The notes beneath the pieces are model-generated. The model did no database searches and was not told the origin of the DNA. It saw only the letters and a list, made by a program, of their open reading frames with translations. A DNA stretch of 64,000 nt. It comes from Blautia sp. Marseille-P3087 (GTDB lineage: Bacteria; Bacillota; Clostridia; Lachnospirales; Lachnospiraceae). The stretch covers positions 254,830-318,829 of the forward strand of contig NZ_LT635539.1 in NCBI RefSeq assembly GCF_900120195.1, written 5' to 3'. A program made the position numbers and the translations under genes. Every line of letters starts with the position of its first letter. The first letter of the stretch is position 1. This document shows positions 43,012-52,332 of this stretch, in pieces.

Positions 43012-43671
43012 ATGAAAGCGAAAAAACTTATGACAACAGTTCTGGCAGCGTCAGCAGTTCTTGCAATGTCAGTGAATGCAATGGCAGCTGGCAGCATCAC
43101 AAATGCGGTAGATACAAATAACGTTTCTGCCACACAGACATCCAGAAAGATTGTAGGAGAGAAGGAAGTGCTTTCTACAGAAACAGTTGGTGTCAAACTT
43201 GAAAATGTTGAGGCAGATACTTTTGAGAAAGACTTGCAGAGGGAAGTAGATATCCTGAACGACTGCGATGCAGAGACTACTTTACAGGCTGCATTTGAAG
43301 GAGTTTATGGTGCTGATAAAGTGCCGGTGATCAATGTTTATGATAAGGATGTAAATATTGTTGAAGAAGCGATTCTGAAAGACTACAAATTCCTTTCACG
43401 TGTGATGAATCTGACAATCGATGCAGAGCCGACAGAGGAAGAACCGGTAGAAGTTACCTTTACAGTAAACAATCTTACAGACAAGATTGAGCCATTCATT
43501 CTCCATCATTGTGAAGAACACGGATGGGAGATTCTTGAGACAGAAGCTGTAGAAGGCGCTGACAATCAGATCACTGCATCTTTCCATTCAGCAGGCGGTC
43601 CGGTTGCAGTTGTATATCGTGAGCTTCCGGAAGAAGATGGAGAGACAGATACAGACGTAGTCGCTCCGTAA
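43012..43671 (+). CDS. Secreted hypothetical protein
   Basis: 219 aa with a clear signal peptide (KAKKLMTTVLAASAVLAMSV, cleavage near AMAAG). The mature part is acidic (AEPTEEEPVEVTFTVNN, ending PEEDGETDTDVVAP), probably beta-rich. No known domain is recognised. Own promoter and RBS GGAGG, followed by a terminator; monocistronic. Possibly a surface or matrix protein. Confidence 0.65.
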   Translation: MKAKKLMTTVLAASAVLAMSVNAMAAGSITNAVDTNNVSATQTSRKIVGEKEVLSTETVGVKLENVEADTFEKDLQREVDILNDCDAETTLQAAFEGVYGADKVPVINVYDKDVNIVEEAILKDYKFLSRVMNLTIDAEPTEEEPVEVTFTVNNLTDKIEPFILHHCEEHGWEILETEAVEGADNQITASFHSAGGPVAVVYRELPEEDGETDTDVVAP

Positions 43672-43686
43672 TAAATATGTATCACC

Positions 43687-43719
43687 AGAGGAAAGTCATC
43701 AGGCTTTCCTCTTTTTTTG
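43687..43719 (+). terminator. Terminator of the secreted protein gene
   Basis: AGAGGAAAG-TCATCAGG-CTTTCCTCT followed by TTTTTTG. Confidence 0.8.
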
Positions 43720-43857
43720 TTTCATCCACATTTCAATATATTCCATCTGTTCCTGATCAGAGACTTCCTGTGAGCCGTAATCATCGCCGGCGGCAAGGCA
43801 GCAAAACAGTACGAATCCCTGCAGGCAGAAAAACACGATAAGTACAACTATGATCAA
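43699..43857 (-). CDS. Small membrane protein
   Basis: 52 aa from a TTG start preceded by AAAGGGGG at 7-8 bp. One membrane helix (IIVVLIVFFCLQGFVLFCCL) followed by an acidic, then strongly basic tail (MKQKKRKA). No family recognised. Its coding end lies in the terminator of the convergent gene. Divergent from the subtilase, about 65 bp away. Confidence 0.4.
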   Translation of the reverse strand: MIIVVLIVFFCLQGFVLFCCLAAGDDYGSQEVSDQEQMEYIEMWMKQKKRKA

Positions 43858-43922
43858 AAAAGACACCCCCTTTAGAGTGAAGTGGAATATAGTATTATAA
43901 ATCCTCTTTTTGGAGTATATGC

Positions 43923-44759
43923 ATGAATCAGCCATTTTATACTGGAAAAGGCATCGGAGTGGCAATTCTTGACACGGGAATTTATCAGCATATTGATTTT
44001 GACAGCAGAATCTGTGCTTTTGCGGATTTTATTTCAAATAAAAAAATGGCATATGACGACAACGGGCATGGAACTTGCGTGGCAGGAATCCTTGCCGGAA
44101 GCGGTGCTGCATCGATGGGAAAATATAAAGGTGCGGCACCGGGGTGTCATCTTGCAGTGCTGAAAGTGCTGGATCGGTTTGGCAACGGGAATAAAGAAGA
44201 TGTACTGAAAGCATTTGACTGGATCTTGCGTAACCGGCAGCGATATAATATTCGGATCGTGAATATTTCTGTTGGGACGACATATCGGACACGGAGTGAG
44301 CAGGATGTACTTGTAAAGGGCGTGGAAAAGTTGTGGGACGAAGGTCTTGTAGTAGTTGCTGCTGCCGGTAATCAGGGACCGGATCCGGGAAGCGTTACAG
44401 CACCGGGCTGCAGCAAAAAAATCATCACAGTTGGTTCCAGTGACATGCTTTCCGGTAAACGTGCTGTGTCTGGGAGAGGACCGACATTTGAATGTGTGTG
44501 TAAACCGGATCTGGTGGTACCGGGGAAAAACATCATGGCATGTTCGCCCGGTGCAGGCAATCTCTATAGTATGAAAAGCGGCACGTCCATGTCGACGCCT
44601 CTGGTATCCGGGACGATTGCACTTGCACTGGAAAAAGATCCACTGCTCACAAATCTTGAGATCAAAATGATGCTGCGGGAGAGTACGGAGGATATGGGAC
44701 TGCCGAGAAATCAGCAGGGCTGGGGAAAATTTAACTGTCAAAAATTTCTGGCGTTATAA
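43923..44759 (+). CDS. S8 subtilisin-like serine protease
   Basis: 278 aa, catalytic domain only. Asp in GVAILDTGIYQHIDF, His in DDNGHGTCVAGILAG, oxyanion Asn in VAAAGNQGPD, Ser in MKSGTSMSTPLVSG. There is neither signal peptide nor prodomain, so it resembles intracellular subtilisins, although it begins right at the fold (MNQPFYTGKG). Cytosolic housekeeping or sporulation role unclear. Confidence 0.9.
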   Translation: MNQPFYTGKGIGVAILDTGIYQHIDFDSRICAFADFISNKKMAYDDNGHGTCVAGILAGSGAASMGKYKGAAPGCHLAVLKVLDRFGNGNKEDVLKAFDWILRNRQRYNIRIVNISVGTTYRTRSEQDVLVKGVEKLWDEGLVVVAAAGNQGPDPGSVTAPGCSKKIITVGSSDMLSGKRAVSGRGPTFECVCKPDLVVPGKNIMACSPGAGNLYSMKSGTSMSTPLVSGTIALALEKDPLLTNLEIKMMLRESTEDMGLPRNQQGWGKFNCQKFLAL

Positions 44760-44800
44760 AAGGTTGCTATAAAATTTTACTATAGTAAAGACTGAAAGTA

Positions 44801-44829
44801 TTGACGTAAATCCTTTTTTCGGATAGAAT
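44801..44829 (+). promoter_or_regulatory. Sigma-A promoter of icd
   Basis: TTGACG (44801-44806), 17 bp, TAGAAT (44824-44829). Confidence 0.6.
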
Positions 44830-44898
44830 AATAGGAAAATTGGAATTGTGAAAAGTAAAACATTTACAAAATCAGATATCAAGCAAGGGAGAAGTATT

Positions 44899-46107
44899 AT
44901 GAAAAAAATTCAAATGACGACACCGCTGGTAGAAATGGACGGAGACGAAATGACCAGAATCCTCTGGAAGATGATTAAAGACGAACTCCTTCTTCCATTT
45001 ATTGATCTGAACACAGAGTATTATGATCTTGGATTGAATTATCGTAACGAGACAGATGATCAGGTAACGATTGATGCTGCAGAAGCTACGAAGAAATATG
45101 GCGTTGCAGTAAAATGTGCGACAATCACACCGAATCATGCACGTATGGATGAATACGATCTGAAGAAGATGTACAAGAGTCCGAATGGTACGATCCGTGC
45201 GATCCTTGATGGAACTGTTTTCCGTGCGCCGATCGTTGTAAAGGGAATTGAGCCATGTGTACGTAACTGGAAAAAGCCGATCACACTTGCGCGTCATGCA
45301 TACGGTGATATTTATAAAAATACCGAAATGTACATTGACAAACCGGGTAAAGTTGAGCTTGTCTATACATCAGAAGACGGTGAAGAGAAACGTTCCCTTG
45401 TACAGGAATTTAAGGCACCGGGAGTTGCGATGGGTATGCACAATATGACTGCATCCATCGAAAGCTTTGCAAGAAGCTGCTTCAACTATGCGCTTGATAC
45501 AAAGCAGGATGTGTGGTTTGGTGCGAAAGATACCATTTCCAAGACATACGATGCTAAATTTAAGGAAGTTTTCCAGACGATCTTTGATACAGAGTTTAAA
45601 GATAAATTCGAAGAAGCAGGTCTGACATATTTCTACAGCCTGATTGATGATATCGTTGCACGTGTTATGAAAGCAGAAGGTGGATTTATCTGGGCATGCA
45701 AGAACTATGACGGAGACGTTATGAGTGATATGGTTTCTTCTGCATTTGGTTCACTTGCGATGATGACTTCCGTGCTGGTTTCTCCGCAGGGCTATTATGA
45801 ATATGAAGCTGCACATGGAACTGTTCAGAGACATTATTATCGTCATCTTGAAGGCAAAGAGACTTCTACCAACTCTGTAGCAACTATCTTCGCATGGACA
45901 GGAGCACTCCGTAAACGTGGCGAACTGGACAACAATCAGGAGCTTTCTGATTTTGCGGACAAACTGGAAAAAGCAACTCTTTCTACGATTGAAGACGGCA
46001 AGATGACAAAAGACCTTGCACTGATCACCAGTATCGAAAATCCGACTGTACTGAACAGCCGTGACTTCATCCTTGCTATCAGAGAAGAACTGGAAAAAAT
46101 GTTATAA
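44899..46107 (+). CDS. icd: NADP-dependent isocitrate dehydrogenase (dimeric, eukaryote-like type)
   Basis: 402 aa from ATG 44899 (AAGGGAG upstream; first residues [20 protein letters not shown]). The type II signature is visible: [20 protein letters not shown], RPxN-type [36 protein letters not shown] and [20 protein letters not shown]. Makes 2-oxoglutarate and NADPH in the oxidative half of the TCA route for glutamate synthesis. An in-frame ATG at 44848 lacks an RBS. Confidence 0.95.
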   Translation: MKKIQMTTPLVEMDGDEMTRILWKMIKDELLLPFIDLNTEYYDLGLNYRNETDDQVTIDAAEATKKYGVAVKCATITPNHARMDEYDLKKMYKSPNGTIRAILDGTVFRAPIVVKGIEPCVRNWKKPITLARHAYGDIYKNTEMYIDKPGKVELVYTSEDGEEKRSLVQEFKAPGVAMGMHNMTASIESFARSCFNYALDTKQDVWFGAKDTISKTYDAKFKEVFQTIFDTEFKDKFEEAGLTYFYSLIDDIVARVMKAEGGFIWACKNYDGDVMSDMVSSAFGSLAMMTSVLVSPQGYYEYEAAHGTVQRHYYRHLEGKETSTNSVATIFAWTGALRKRGELDNNQELSDFADKLEKATLSTIEDGKMTKDLALITSIENPTVLNSRDFILAIREELEKML

Positions 46108-46112
46108 CTAAG

Positions 46113-46160
46113 ACAAGAAGAGCCATTGTACCGGATGATGATACAATGGCTCATATCTTT
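46113..46160. terminator. Bidirectional terminator between icd and the ABC-F gene
   Basis: GAGCCATTGTA pairs with TACAATGGCTC; the flanks are AAGAAGA and ATATCTTTT. Confidence 0.75.
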
Positions 46161-46174
46161 TGAAAGTGGGAGAC

Positions 46175-48091
46175 TTATGCAAGAGTCTCCCATTTTTCGT
46201 ATAATTCCTCAAGTTCCTGCTGAATCTTGTCTTTTTCACGGCTCAGTTCAGCGCATCGTCCGACATTGGTGCATACGTCCGGCAGAACAAGGGTGTCGTC
46301 AATTTCTTTATCGCGGGTCTCGAGTTCTTCGATACGTTTTTCGACTTTTTTCAGCTCGTTTTCCTGCTTACGTTTGCGTGCCTGTTCTTCTTTTTGCTGC
46401 TGCCAGGTGAGCTTTCCTTCAGAAGGTGCCTCTTCTTTGGATTCAACGGAAGTTTCAGCAGCAGAAGGTGCATACTTCTCAGTCAGTTCTTCTTTTTTCT
46501 CAAGATAATAATCGTAATCACCTATGTAATTTACAACAGACTGATTAGTCAGATCTAGAATACGTGTTGCAGTCTGATTGATGAAATAACGGTCATGTGA
46601 TACGTAGAGAACGGTTCCTGTATAGCTGTTCAGTGCTTCTTCAAGGATTTCCTTTGAAGCAATGTCGAGGTGGTTGGTCGGCTCATCGAGGATCAGGAAG
46701 TTTGCTTCGGAGAGCATCAGCTTCGCGAGGGATACACGTCCGCGCTCGCCACCGGAAAGTGCGGAGATTTCTTTAAAAACATCATCTCCGGTAAACAAAA
46801 ATGCTGCGAGCATATTGCGGATTTCTGTTTCTGTGAGAGTCGGGTACGTATCGGAAATTTCCTGAAAAATAGTTTTCTCAGCATGCAGGACATGATGTTC
46901 CTGATCGTAATATCCGATCTGTACCTTTACTCCGAGTGAGAAACTTCCGGCATCGGCATCGAGAAGCCCGTTGAGTATCTTGAGCATCGTGGTCTTGCCG
47001 GTACCGTTGTTACCGATCAGGGCAACACGCTCACCGCGTTTGATCTGGAAGGAAATATTGGAAAAAAGTTTTTGCTGCGGAAAGCTCTTGGCAAGTTCTT
47101 CGACAGTCAGAACGTCATTTCCGCTGACTACACGTGGTTCGAGAGAGAGACGCATCTGACTCTGGACTTCGAGCGGCTTTTCGATCCGCTGAATTTTGTT
47201 CAGCATTTTTTCACGGCTTTCGGCACGCTTGATAGATTTTTCTCTGTTGAAAGATTTCAGCTTGACAATGACAGCTTCCTGATGCTTGATGTCGCGCTGC
47301 TGGTTCAGGTAGGCTTTGTACTGTGCATCACGGAGCTGCGCCTTCTTTTCTGCGTAGGCGGAATAGTTTCCGCTGTACATGCGGACGTGACTGGCTTCGA
47401 TTTCAACGACCTTGGTTACAACTTTATCGAGAAAATAACGGTCATGGGAAACGATGAATACAGCGCCCGGATAATTCAGAAGATAAGTTTCCAGCCAGGC
47501 GATGCTTTCCATATCGAGGTGGTTGGTCGGCTCATCGAGAAGCAGGATATCCGGTTTGGAAATCAGCAGTTTACCGAGTGCGACACGTGTTTTCTGACCA
47601 CCTGAAAGAGTGGCCACCTGTTTGTTGAAATCTTCTTCGGCGAAACCAAGACCATTCAGGACACCCATCAGCTCACTCTTATAAGCGTAGCCGTTTTCAA
47701 GTTCAAATTCGTGGGTCAGGCGGGTGTAACTGTTCATCAGCCGATCGAGCTCTTCGCCTGAAGCATGTTTCATCTCAAGCTCCATGGAACGCATGCGTTC
47801 TTCCATGTCGATGATGTATTGTTTGGTGCTGAGCAGCTCTTCGTAGACGGTACGATGTCCTTGTACATCCTGATACTGTGCGAGATAACCGATCTGCTTG
47901 TCCTTCATGAGGACGACCTGACCGGAATCAGCATGCAGCTCGTTCATGATGATGCGGAGAAGAGTCGTTTTGCCTGCACCGTTATTGCCGATCAGAGCGG
48001 CTTTTTCCCGTTCTTCTATATGAAATGAGGCATCTTCCAGAATCACTTTTTCACCAAAGGATTTCGAGATGCCCTGACATGATAAAATCAT
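46175..48091 (-). CDS. ABC-F family ATPase (ribosome-associated)
   Basis: 638 aa, two ABC domains in one chain and no membrane segment. Walker A GNNGAGKTTLL and GNNGTGKTTML, signatures LSGGQKTRVALGKLL and LSGGERGRVSLAKLM, Walker B DILLLDEPTNHLD and FLILDEPTNHLD. Between them lies the P-site tRNA-interaction motif region, and the C-terminus is a coiled coil (KQENELKKVEKRIEELETRDK). Likely acts on the ribosome (translation factor or antibiotic protection). It resembles YdiF/Uup-type housekeeping members more than known resistance genes. Confidence 0.9.
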   Translation of the reverse strand: MILSCQGISKSFGEKVILEDASFHIEEREKAALIGNNGAGKTTLLRIIMNELHADSGQVVLMKDKQIGYLAQYQDVQGHRTVYEELLSTKQYIIDMEERMRSMELEMKHASGEELDRLMNSYTRLTHEFELENGYAYKSELMGVLNGLGFAEEDFNKQVATLSGGQKTRVALGKLLISKPDILLLDEPTNHLDMESIAWLETYLLNYPGAVFIVSHDRYFLDKVVTKVVEIEASHVRMYSGNYSAYAEKKAQLRDAQYKAYLNQQRDIKHQEAVIVKLKSFNREKSIKRAESREKMLNKIQRIEKPLEVQSQMRLSLEPRVVSGNDVLTVEELAKSFPQQKLFSNISFQIKRGERVALIGNNGTGKTTMLKILNGLLDADAGSFSLGVKVQIGYYDQEHHVLHAEKTIFQEISDTYPTLTETEIRNMLAAFLFTGDDVFKEISALSGGERGRVSLAKLMLSEANFLILDEPTNHLDIASKEILEEALNSYTGTVLYVSHDRYFINQTATRILDLTNQSVVNYIGDYDYYLEKKEELTEKYAPSAAETSVESKEEAPSEGKLTWQQQKEEQARKRKQENELKKVEKRIEELETRDKEIDDTLVLPDVCTNVGRCAELSREKDKIQQELEELYEKWETLA

Positions 48092-48190
48092 AATCTTTCC
48101 TCCATTGTAAATATACCGTAATGATTATAAAAGTAAAAACTTTTTTTGTAAAGAAAAACCGCAAAAATTGTACGTATTTCACAACAAAGA

Positions 48191-48219
48191 TTGACAATAA
48201 AATGTCATTTCGTTATAAT
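48191..48219 (+). promoter_or_regulatory. Consensus sigma-A promoter of rex
   Basis: TTGACA (48191-48196), 17 bp, TATAAT (48214-48219): both hexamers perfect. Confidence 0.9.
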
Positions 48220-48247
48220 TAACGGGAAAGTGTAAGGAGGGACAACG

Positions 48248-48901
48248 GTGGAAGCAAAACAGATTTCAAAAGCTGTGATCAAAAGACTGCCGCGTTACTA
48301 TAGATACCTGGGTGAACTTCTGGAGGATAATGTAGAGCGTATTTCTTCAAATGACCTTAGTAAGAAAATGCGTGTAACGGCATCACAGATCAGACAGGAC
48401 TTAAATAACTTTGGGGGATTTGGACAGCAGGGTTACGGATATAACGTAAAATATTTATATACAGAGATTGGTAAGATCCTTGGTCTGGATACGGTACATC
48501 CGATGATTATTGTCGGTGCCGGTAATCTCGGTCAGGCGCTTGCCAATTACGTAGAATTTGAGAAACGTGGATTCAAACTTGTTGGTATTTTTGATGTAAA
48601 CCCGGTGCTCGAGGGCATCGCGGTACGGGGAATTGAAATTCAGATGATCAGTGATCTGCCATTCTTCCTTAAGAAAAATAATGTGGAGATCGCGATTTTG
48701 ACGTTGCCGAAAAACAAAGCGATAGATATGGCGGATATCCTTATCGAAAATGGAATCAAGGCAATCTGGAATTTTGCACATGTGGATCTGGATACACCGG
48801 ACGGTGTAATTGTAGAGAACGTTCATCTTTCTGAAAGTCTGATGACATTGTCATATAATCTCAGCCAGTATCGGCAGCAACATGTGGATGATGAGAAATA
48901 A
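48248..48901 (+). CDS. rex: Redox-sensing transcriptional repressor Rex
   Basis: 217 aa from a GTG start (AAGGAGGG upstream). N-terminal winged helix (ISKAVIKRLPRYYRYLGELL, SNDLSKKMRVTASQIRQDL with FGGFGQQGYGYNV) and C-terminal Rossmann fold with the NAD(H) loop IVGAGNLGQALANY. Rex senses NADH/NAD+ and represses fermentation, hydrogenase and electron-transfer genes; HydABC and NfnAB here are plausible targets. A hairpin terminator follows (48905-48959). Confidence 0.96.
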   Translation: MEAKQISKAVIKRLPRYYRYLGELLEDNVERISSNDLSKKMRVTASQIRQDLNNFGGFGQQGYGYNVKYLYTEIGKILGLDTVHPMIIVGAGNLGQALANYVEFEKRGFKLVGIFDVNPVLEGIAVRGIEIQMISDLPFFLKKNNVEIAILTLPKNKAIDMADILIENGIKAIWNFAHVDLDTPDGVIVENVHLSESLMTLSYNLSQYRQQHVDDEK

Positions 48902-48904
48902 TTC

Positions 48905-48959
48905 AGGACAGGCTGTTGCATGGCTCCTTTTCAGGAGATGCTGTGTAATAGCCTGTCTG
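48905..48959 (+). terminator. rex terminator-like hairpin
   Basis: GACAGGCTGTTGCATGGCTCC pairs imperfectly with GGAGATGCTGTGTAATAGCCTGTC, TTTTC at the apex. The downstream T-run is weak. Confidence 0.5.
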
Positions 48960-48983
48960 TTGTTATAAGCAGGAGGTGACCGG

Positions 48984-50501
48984 ATGAAACAGGTAGTGAT
49001 CTGCCAGGAAATGAAATCCTGTGACAGTTACACGATTGAGAAGATGGGAGTACCGTCCTGTGTGCTTATGGAGCGGGCGGCTCTGAAAGTTGTAGAAGAA
49101 CTGGAAAAAAGATTTACAACAGAGAATATAAAGCAAAAGATCCTGTGCGTCTGTGGAAGTGGAAATAATGGCGGAGATGGTGTGGCTATTGCGAGAATCC
49201 TGCATCAGCACGGCTATCAGAGCGCAATTTATCTGGCAGGAAATCCGGATCACAGGACGGAAGAAATGCAGCGACAGTGCCAGATTGCCGTAAATTATCA
49301 GGTGCCTGTTGTGAATAACCTGCATAATGAGGAATATACTACTATAGTAGATGCCATTTTCGGCGTTGGACTGACCAGAGAGGTAAAGGGTGAATACCGT
49401 GAACTGATCGCTGAACTGAATGAGATGTCCGGATGGAAAGTAGCTGTTGATCTGCCTTCGGGAGTGGATGGCGATACCGGTATTGAACTTGGAATTGCAT
49501 TTCGCGCAGACCTTACGGTGACGTTTGCTTTTCGTAAGGCAGGGCTTTGCCTGTATCCGGGAAGAAAGCTTGCCGGTCAGATTGTAGTCGCGGATGTTGG
49601 CATCTACAGAGAAGATGGGGCAGAACCGAAGCTGTTTTCGATGGAAAAATCGGATCTGCGTGAATTGCCGGAGAAAGAGGCAGAGGGAAACAAAGGTACT
49701 TTTGGAAAAGTACTTGTGGTTGCCGGAAGCCCGGGAATGTGTGGCGCAGCATTCTTAAGTGCTTCGGGAGCCTTTGCAACAGGAGCCGGAATGGTAAAAA
49801 TTATAACACCTGAGGAAAACCGGATTCCGCTTCAGACCATGCTTCCGGAGGCGATGATTTCATGCACCGGAGACTGGGAAAATGATTTTAACTGGAGTGA
49901 CGTGCTGGTGATCGGGCCGGGAATCGGAATGACGGTGAAGGCGGCTGATAAAGTGCGGTTTTTCCTTAAAAAAGCAAAGCAGGAGGGAAAGCCGGTTGTG
50001 CTGGATGCGGATGGATTGAATCTTCTGGCAGAGAATCCGGAATGGAAAAAATATCTGGGCAGTCATGTGATTCTGACACCGCATATGGGTGAGATGAGCC
50101 GTCTGACTGGTAAATCAATCAGAGAATTAAAGAGTGACCGGGCAGGTGCGGCACGTGCACTTGTGGCGGAGACCGGGGCGGTATGCGTACTGAAAGATGC
50201 GTGTACAGTGACAGCGGCGCCGGATGGACGTGCATGGATCAATCTTTTGGGAAATGCGGGTATGGCAACCGCAGGAAGTGGAGATGTTTTGTCCGGGGTG
50301 CTTGCCGGTATGCAGGCAATGTATCTGGAAACACCAATTGAGGAGAAAGATGTCGGATTTTATGCGGCGCTTGGCACCCTGCTTCATGGCGCAGGTGGTG
50401 ATCAGGCTGCGCTGCGAAAAGGCATGGCTGGCATGAAGGCCGGAGATGTAGCCTGTGGTGTTGCGGAAATTTTAAAAGAACAACAGAACTTTAAGAAATA
50501 A
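48984..50501 (+). CDS. nnr: Bifunctional NAD(P)H-hydrate epimerase / ADP-dependent dehydratase
   Basis: 505 aa. The N-terminal YjeF_N epimerase contains VCGSGNNGGDGVAIARIL and VDAIFGVGLTREV. The C-terminal ribokinase-like dehydratase has VLVVAGSPGMCGAAFLS-like start, VLDADGLNLL, ILTPHMGEMSRLTGKS and GNAGMATAGSGDVLSGVLAG. Repairs NAD(P)HX damage, fitting a redox-heavy neighbourhood next to rex. AGGAGG RBS; 30 bp before alr. Confidence 0.93.
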   Translation: MKQVVICQEMKSCDSYTIEKMGVPSCVLMERAALKVVEELEKRFTTENIKQKILCVCGSGNNGGDGVAIARILHQHGYQSAIYLAGNPDHRTEEMQRQCQIAVNYQVPVVNNLHNEEYTTIVDAIFGVGLTREVKGEYRELIAELNEMSGWKVAVDLPSGVDGDTGIELGIAFRADLTVTFAFRKAGLCLYPGRKLAGQIVVADVGIYREDGAEPKLFSMEKSDLRELPEKEAEGNKGTFGKVLVVAGSPGMCGAAFLSASGAFATGAGMVKIITPEENRIPLQTMLPEAMISCTGDWENDFNWSDVLVIGPGIGMTVKAADKVRFFLKKAKQEGKPVVLDADGLNLLAENPEWKKYLGSHVILTPHMGEMSRLTGKSIRELKSDRAGAARALVAETGAVCVLKDACTVTAAPDGRAWINLLGNAGMATAGSGDVLSGVLAGMQAMYLETPIEEKDVGFYAALGTLLHGAGGDQAALRKGMAGMKAGDVACGVAEILKEQQNFKK

Positions 50502-50531
50502 AAGTTTTGAAATACAAAGGAGAGCTTTATC

Positions 50532-51698
50532 ATGAAAAAATTTGACAGAGTGAAGGCAGTTGTTTCTCTGGATGCAATTGCACACAACTTCGAAGAAATG
50601 AAAAAAAATATAGCAGAGGGAACAAAGATTGTAGCTGTCATTAAGGCTGATGGTTATGGCCATGGTGCGGAAGCAATCGCGCGTCTGATCGAAGACTATG
50701 AATACATCTGGGGATTTGCGACAGCTACACCGGAGGAAGCGCTCCAGTTAAGAGATGCCGGAATTGACAAACCGATTCTTATTCTTGGAATTGTTTTTGA
50801 AGAATATTATAAAGAACTGATCGCACATGAAGTACGTATGACCGTCTGTGAATATGAGATGGCTGCGGCACTTTCCGAGGAAGCTGTCCGTCAGGGCAAG
50901 CAGGTACATATACACATCGGACTGGATACGGGAATGAGCCGTATAGGATTTGCCGATGTACCGGAAAGTGTAGAGACGATCAAAAAGATCGCGGATCTTC
51001 CGAATGTAGAGATCGAAGGTATGTTTACACATTTTGCAAGAGCAGATGAGACGGACCGTTCTCCTGCAATCACACAGCTGAACCGTTATCTTGCATTTGC
51101 AGAGCTTCTTGAAAAAGCAGGAGTGGAGATCCCGATGAAACACTGTTCCAACAGTGCAGGTATCATCCGCGTTCCGGAGGCAAATTTGAACGCAGTAAGA
51201 GCCGGTATTACGATCTATGGCATTTATCCGTCAAACGAAGTAGAGAGAGACATTGTAAAACTGATTCCTGCAATGGAATTAAAGAGCCACGTATCATACG
51301 TCAAAGATCTTCCGGCAGGTACACCGATCAGTTATGGCGGTACATTTGCATCTGAAAAAGACCTGCGTGTGGCAACAATTCCGGTAGGTTATGCAGACGG
51401 ATATCCGAGAAGCCTTTCTAATAAAGGCTGGGTTCTGATCCACGGACAGAAAGCTCCGATCATCGGAAGAGTCTGCATGGATCAGTTTATGATAGATGTA
51501 ACAGACATTCCGGATGTAAAACACGGAGATGAAGTTACTCTGATCGGAAAAGACGGAGATGAATTTATCAGTATTGAGACATTTGGTGATCTGTCAGGCA
51601 GATTTTCTTATGAATTTGCATGTGACATCAGCAAACGTGTACCGAGAGTCTATATAAAAGACGGCAGAGAATGGGGAGATCTGACCTTCTTTAAATAA
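50532..51698 (+). CDS. alr: Alanine racemase
   Basis: 388 aa. PLP Lys in VIKADGYGHGAEA, then HIHIGLDTGMSRIGF, HFARADETDRS, SNSAGIIR and VRAGITIYGIYPS. The second catalytic Tyr is in ISYGGTF, and the C-terminal barrel has VCMDQFMIDVTDIP. Makes D-alanine for peptidoglycan. Gene order nnr-alr-mazF is common in Firmicutes. Confidence 0.97.
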   Translation: MKKFDRVKAVVSLDAIAHNFEEMKKNIAEGTKIVAVIKADGYGHGAEAIARLIEDYEYIWGFATATPEEALQLRDAGIDKPILILGIVFEEYYKELIAHEVRMTVCEYEMAAALSEEAVRQGKQVHIHIGLDTGMSRIGFADVPESVETIKKIADLPNVEIEGMFTHFARADETDRSPAITQLNRYLAFAELLEKAGVEIPMKHCSNSAGIIRVPEANLNAVRAGITIYGIYPSNEVERDIVKLIPAMELKSHVSYVKDLPAGTPISYGGTFASEKDLRVATIPVGYADGYPRSLSNKGWVLIHGQKAPIIGRVCMDQFMIDVTDIPDVKHGDEVTLIGKDGDEFISIETFGDLSGRFSYEFACDISKRVPRVYIKDGREWGDLTFFK

Positions 51699-51832
51699 AC
51701 TTCCGGATTGTGGGGACAGCCCGGAAAGATTCCTGCAGACTGAAAAGGATGCAGTGAAAATACCACGCATGTATACACAGAAGAAAAATGGAAATACTAA
51801 TTCCAGAGAAAAAAGAATCGGAGTGTGATTGT

Positions 51833-52180
51833 GTGGTAATTAAGCGAGGGGATATTTTTTACGCAGATTTAAGACCGGTTGTCGGAAGTGAACAGGGCGG
51901 TGTGCGTCCGGTCCTGATCATACAGAATGATGTCGGCAACCGTCACAGCCCTACGGTGATCTGCGCGGCTATTACATCAAAGATGAATAAGGCAAAGCTG
52001 CCGACGCACATAGAGATCGATGCATCTGCATATGGAATCGAAAAGGATTCTGTAATCTTGCTGGAACAGCTGCGTACCATTGACAAAAAACGTCTGAAAG
52101 ATAAGGTCTGTCATCTGGATCAGGTGATGCTGGACCGGGTAAATCATGCACTTGAGATCAGTCTGGAGCTTACTTTTTAG
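51833..52180 (+). CDS. mazF: MazF/PemK-family endoribonuclease (NdoA type)
   Basis: 115 aa from a GTG at 51833 (GGAG 9 bp upstream, giving [20 protein letters not shown] as in the family); an ATG at 51788 adds 15 Cys-containing residues but has no RBS. Signatures [29 protein letters not shown] and [18 protein letters not shown]. Cleaves mRNA at short sequence sites. No MazE-like antitoxin ORF is found between alr and this gene (51699-51832), so it appears unpaired here. Confidence 0.92.
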   Translation: MVIKRGDIFYADLRPVVGSEQGGVRPVLIIQNDVGNRHSPTVICAAITSKMNKAKLPTHIEIDASAYGIEKDSVILLEQLRTIDKKRLKDKVCHLDQVMLDRVNHALEISLELTF

Positions 52181-52199
52181 CTGTTTAAAGGTGTTATCC

Positions 52200-52228
52200 T
52201 TGACGAACGTAAGTGAAAGTGCTATATT
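52200..52228 (+). promoter_or_regulatory. Sigma-A promoter of corC-yebC
   Basis: TTGACG (52200-52205), 17 bp, TATATT (52223-52228). A GTAACTG/CAGTTAC stem follows at 52250-52276. Confidence 0.6.
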
Positions 52229-52332
52229 TTATCAGTAATTATGCAGAGTTGTAACTGTTCAGTACATTCACAGTTACGTATATTTTACATTTGAAATCAG
52301 TAAGACAGATCGTGGAAGGAAAAGGAAACAAA

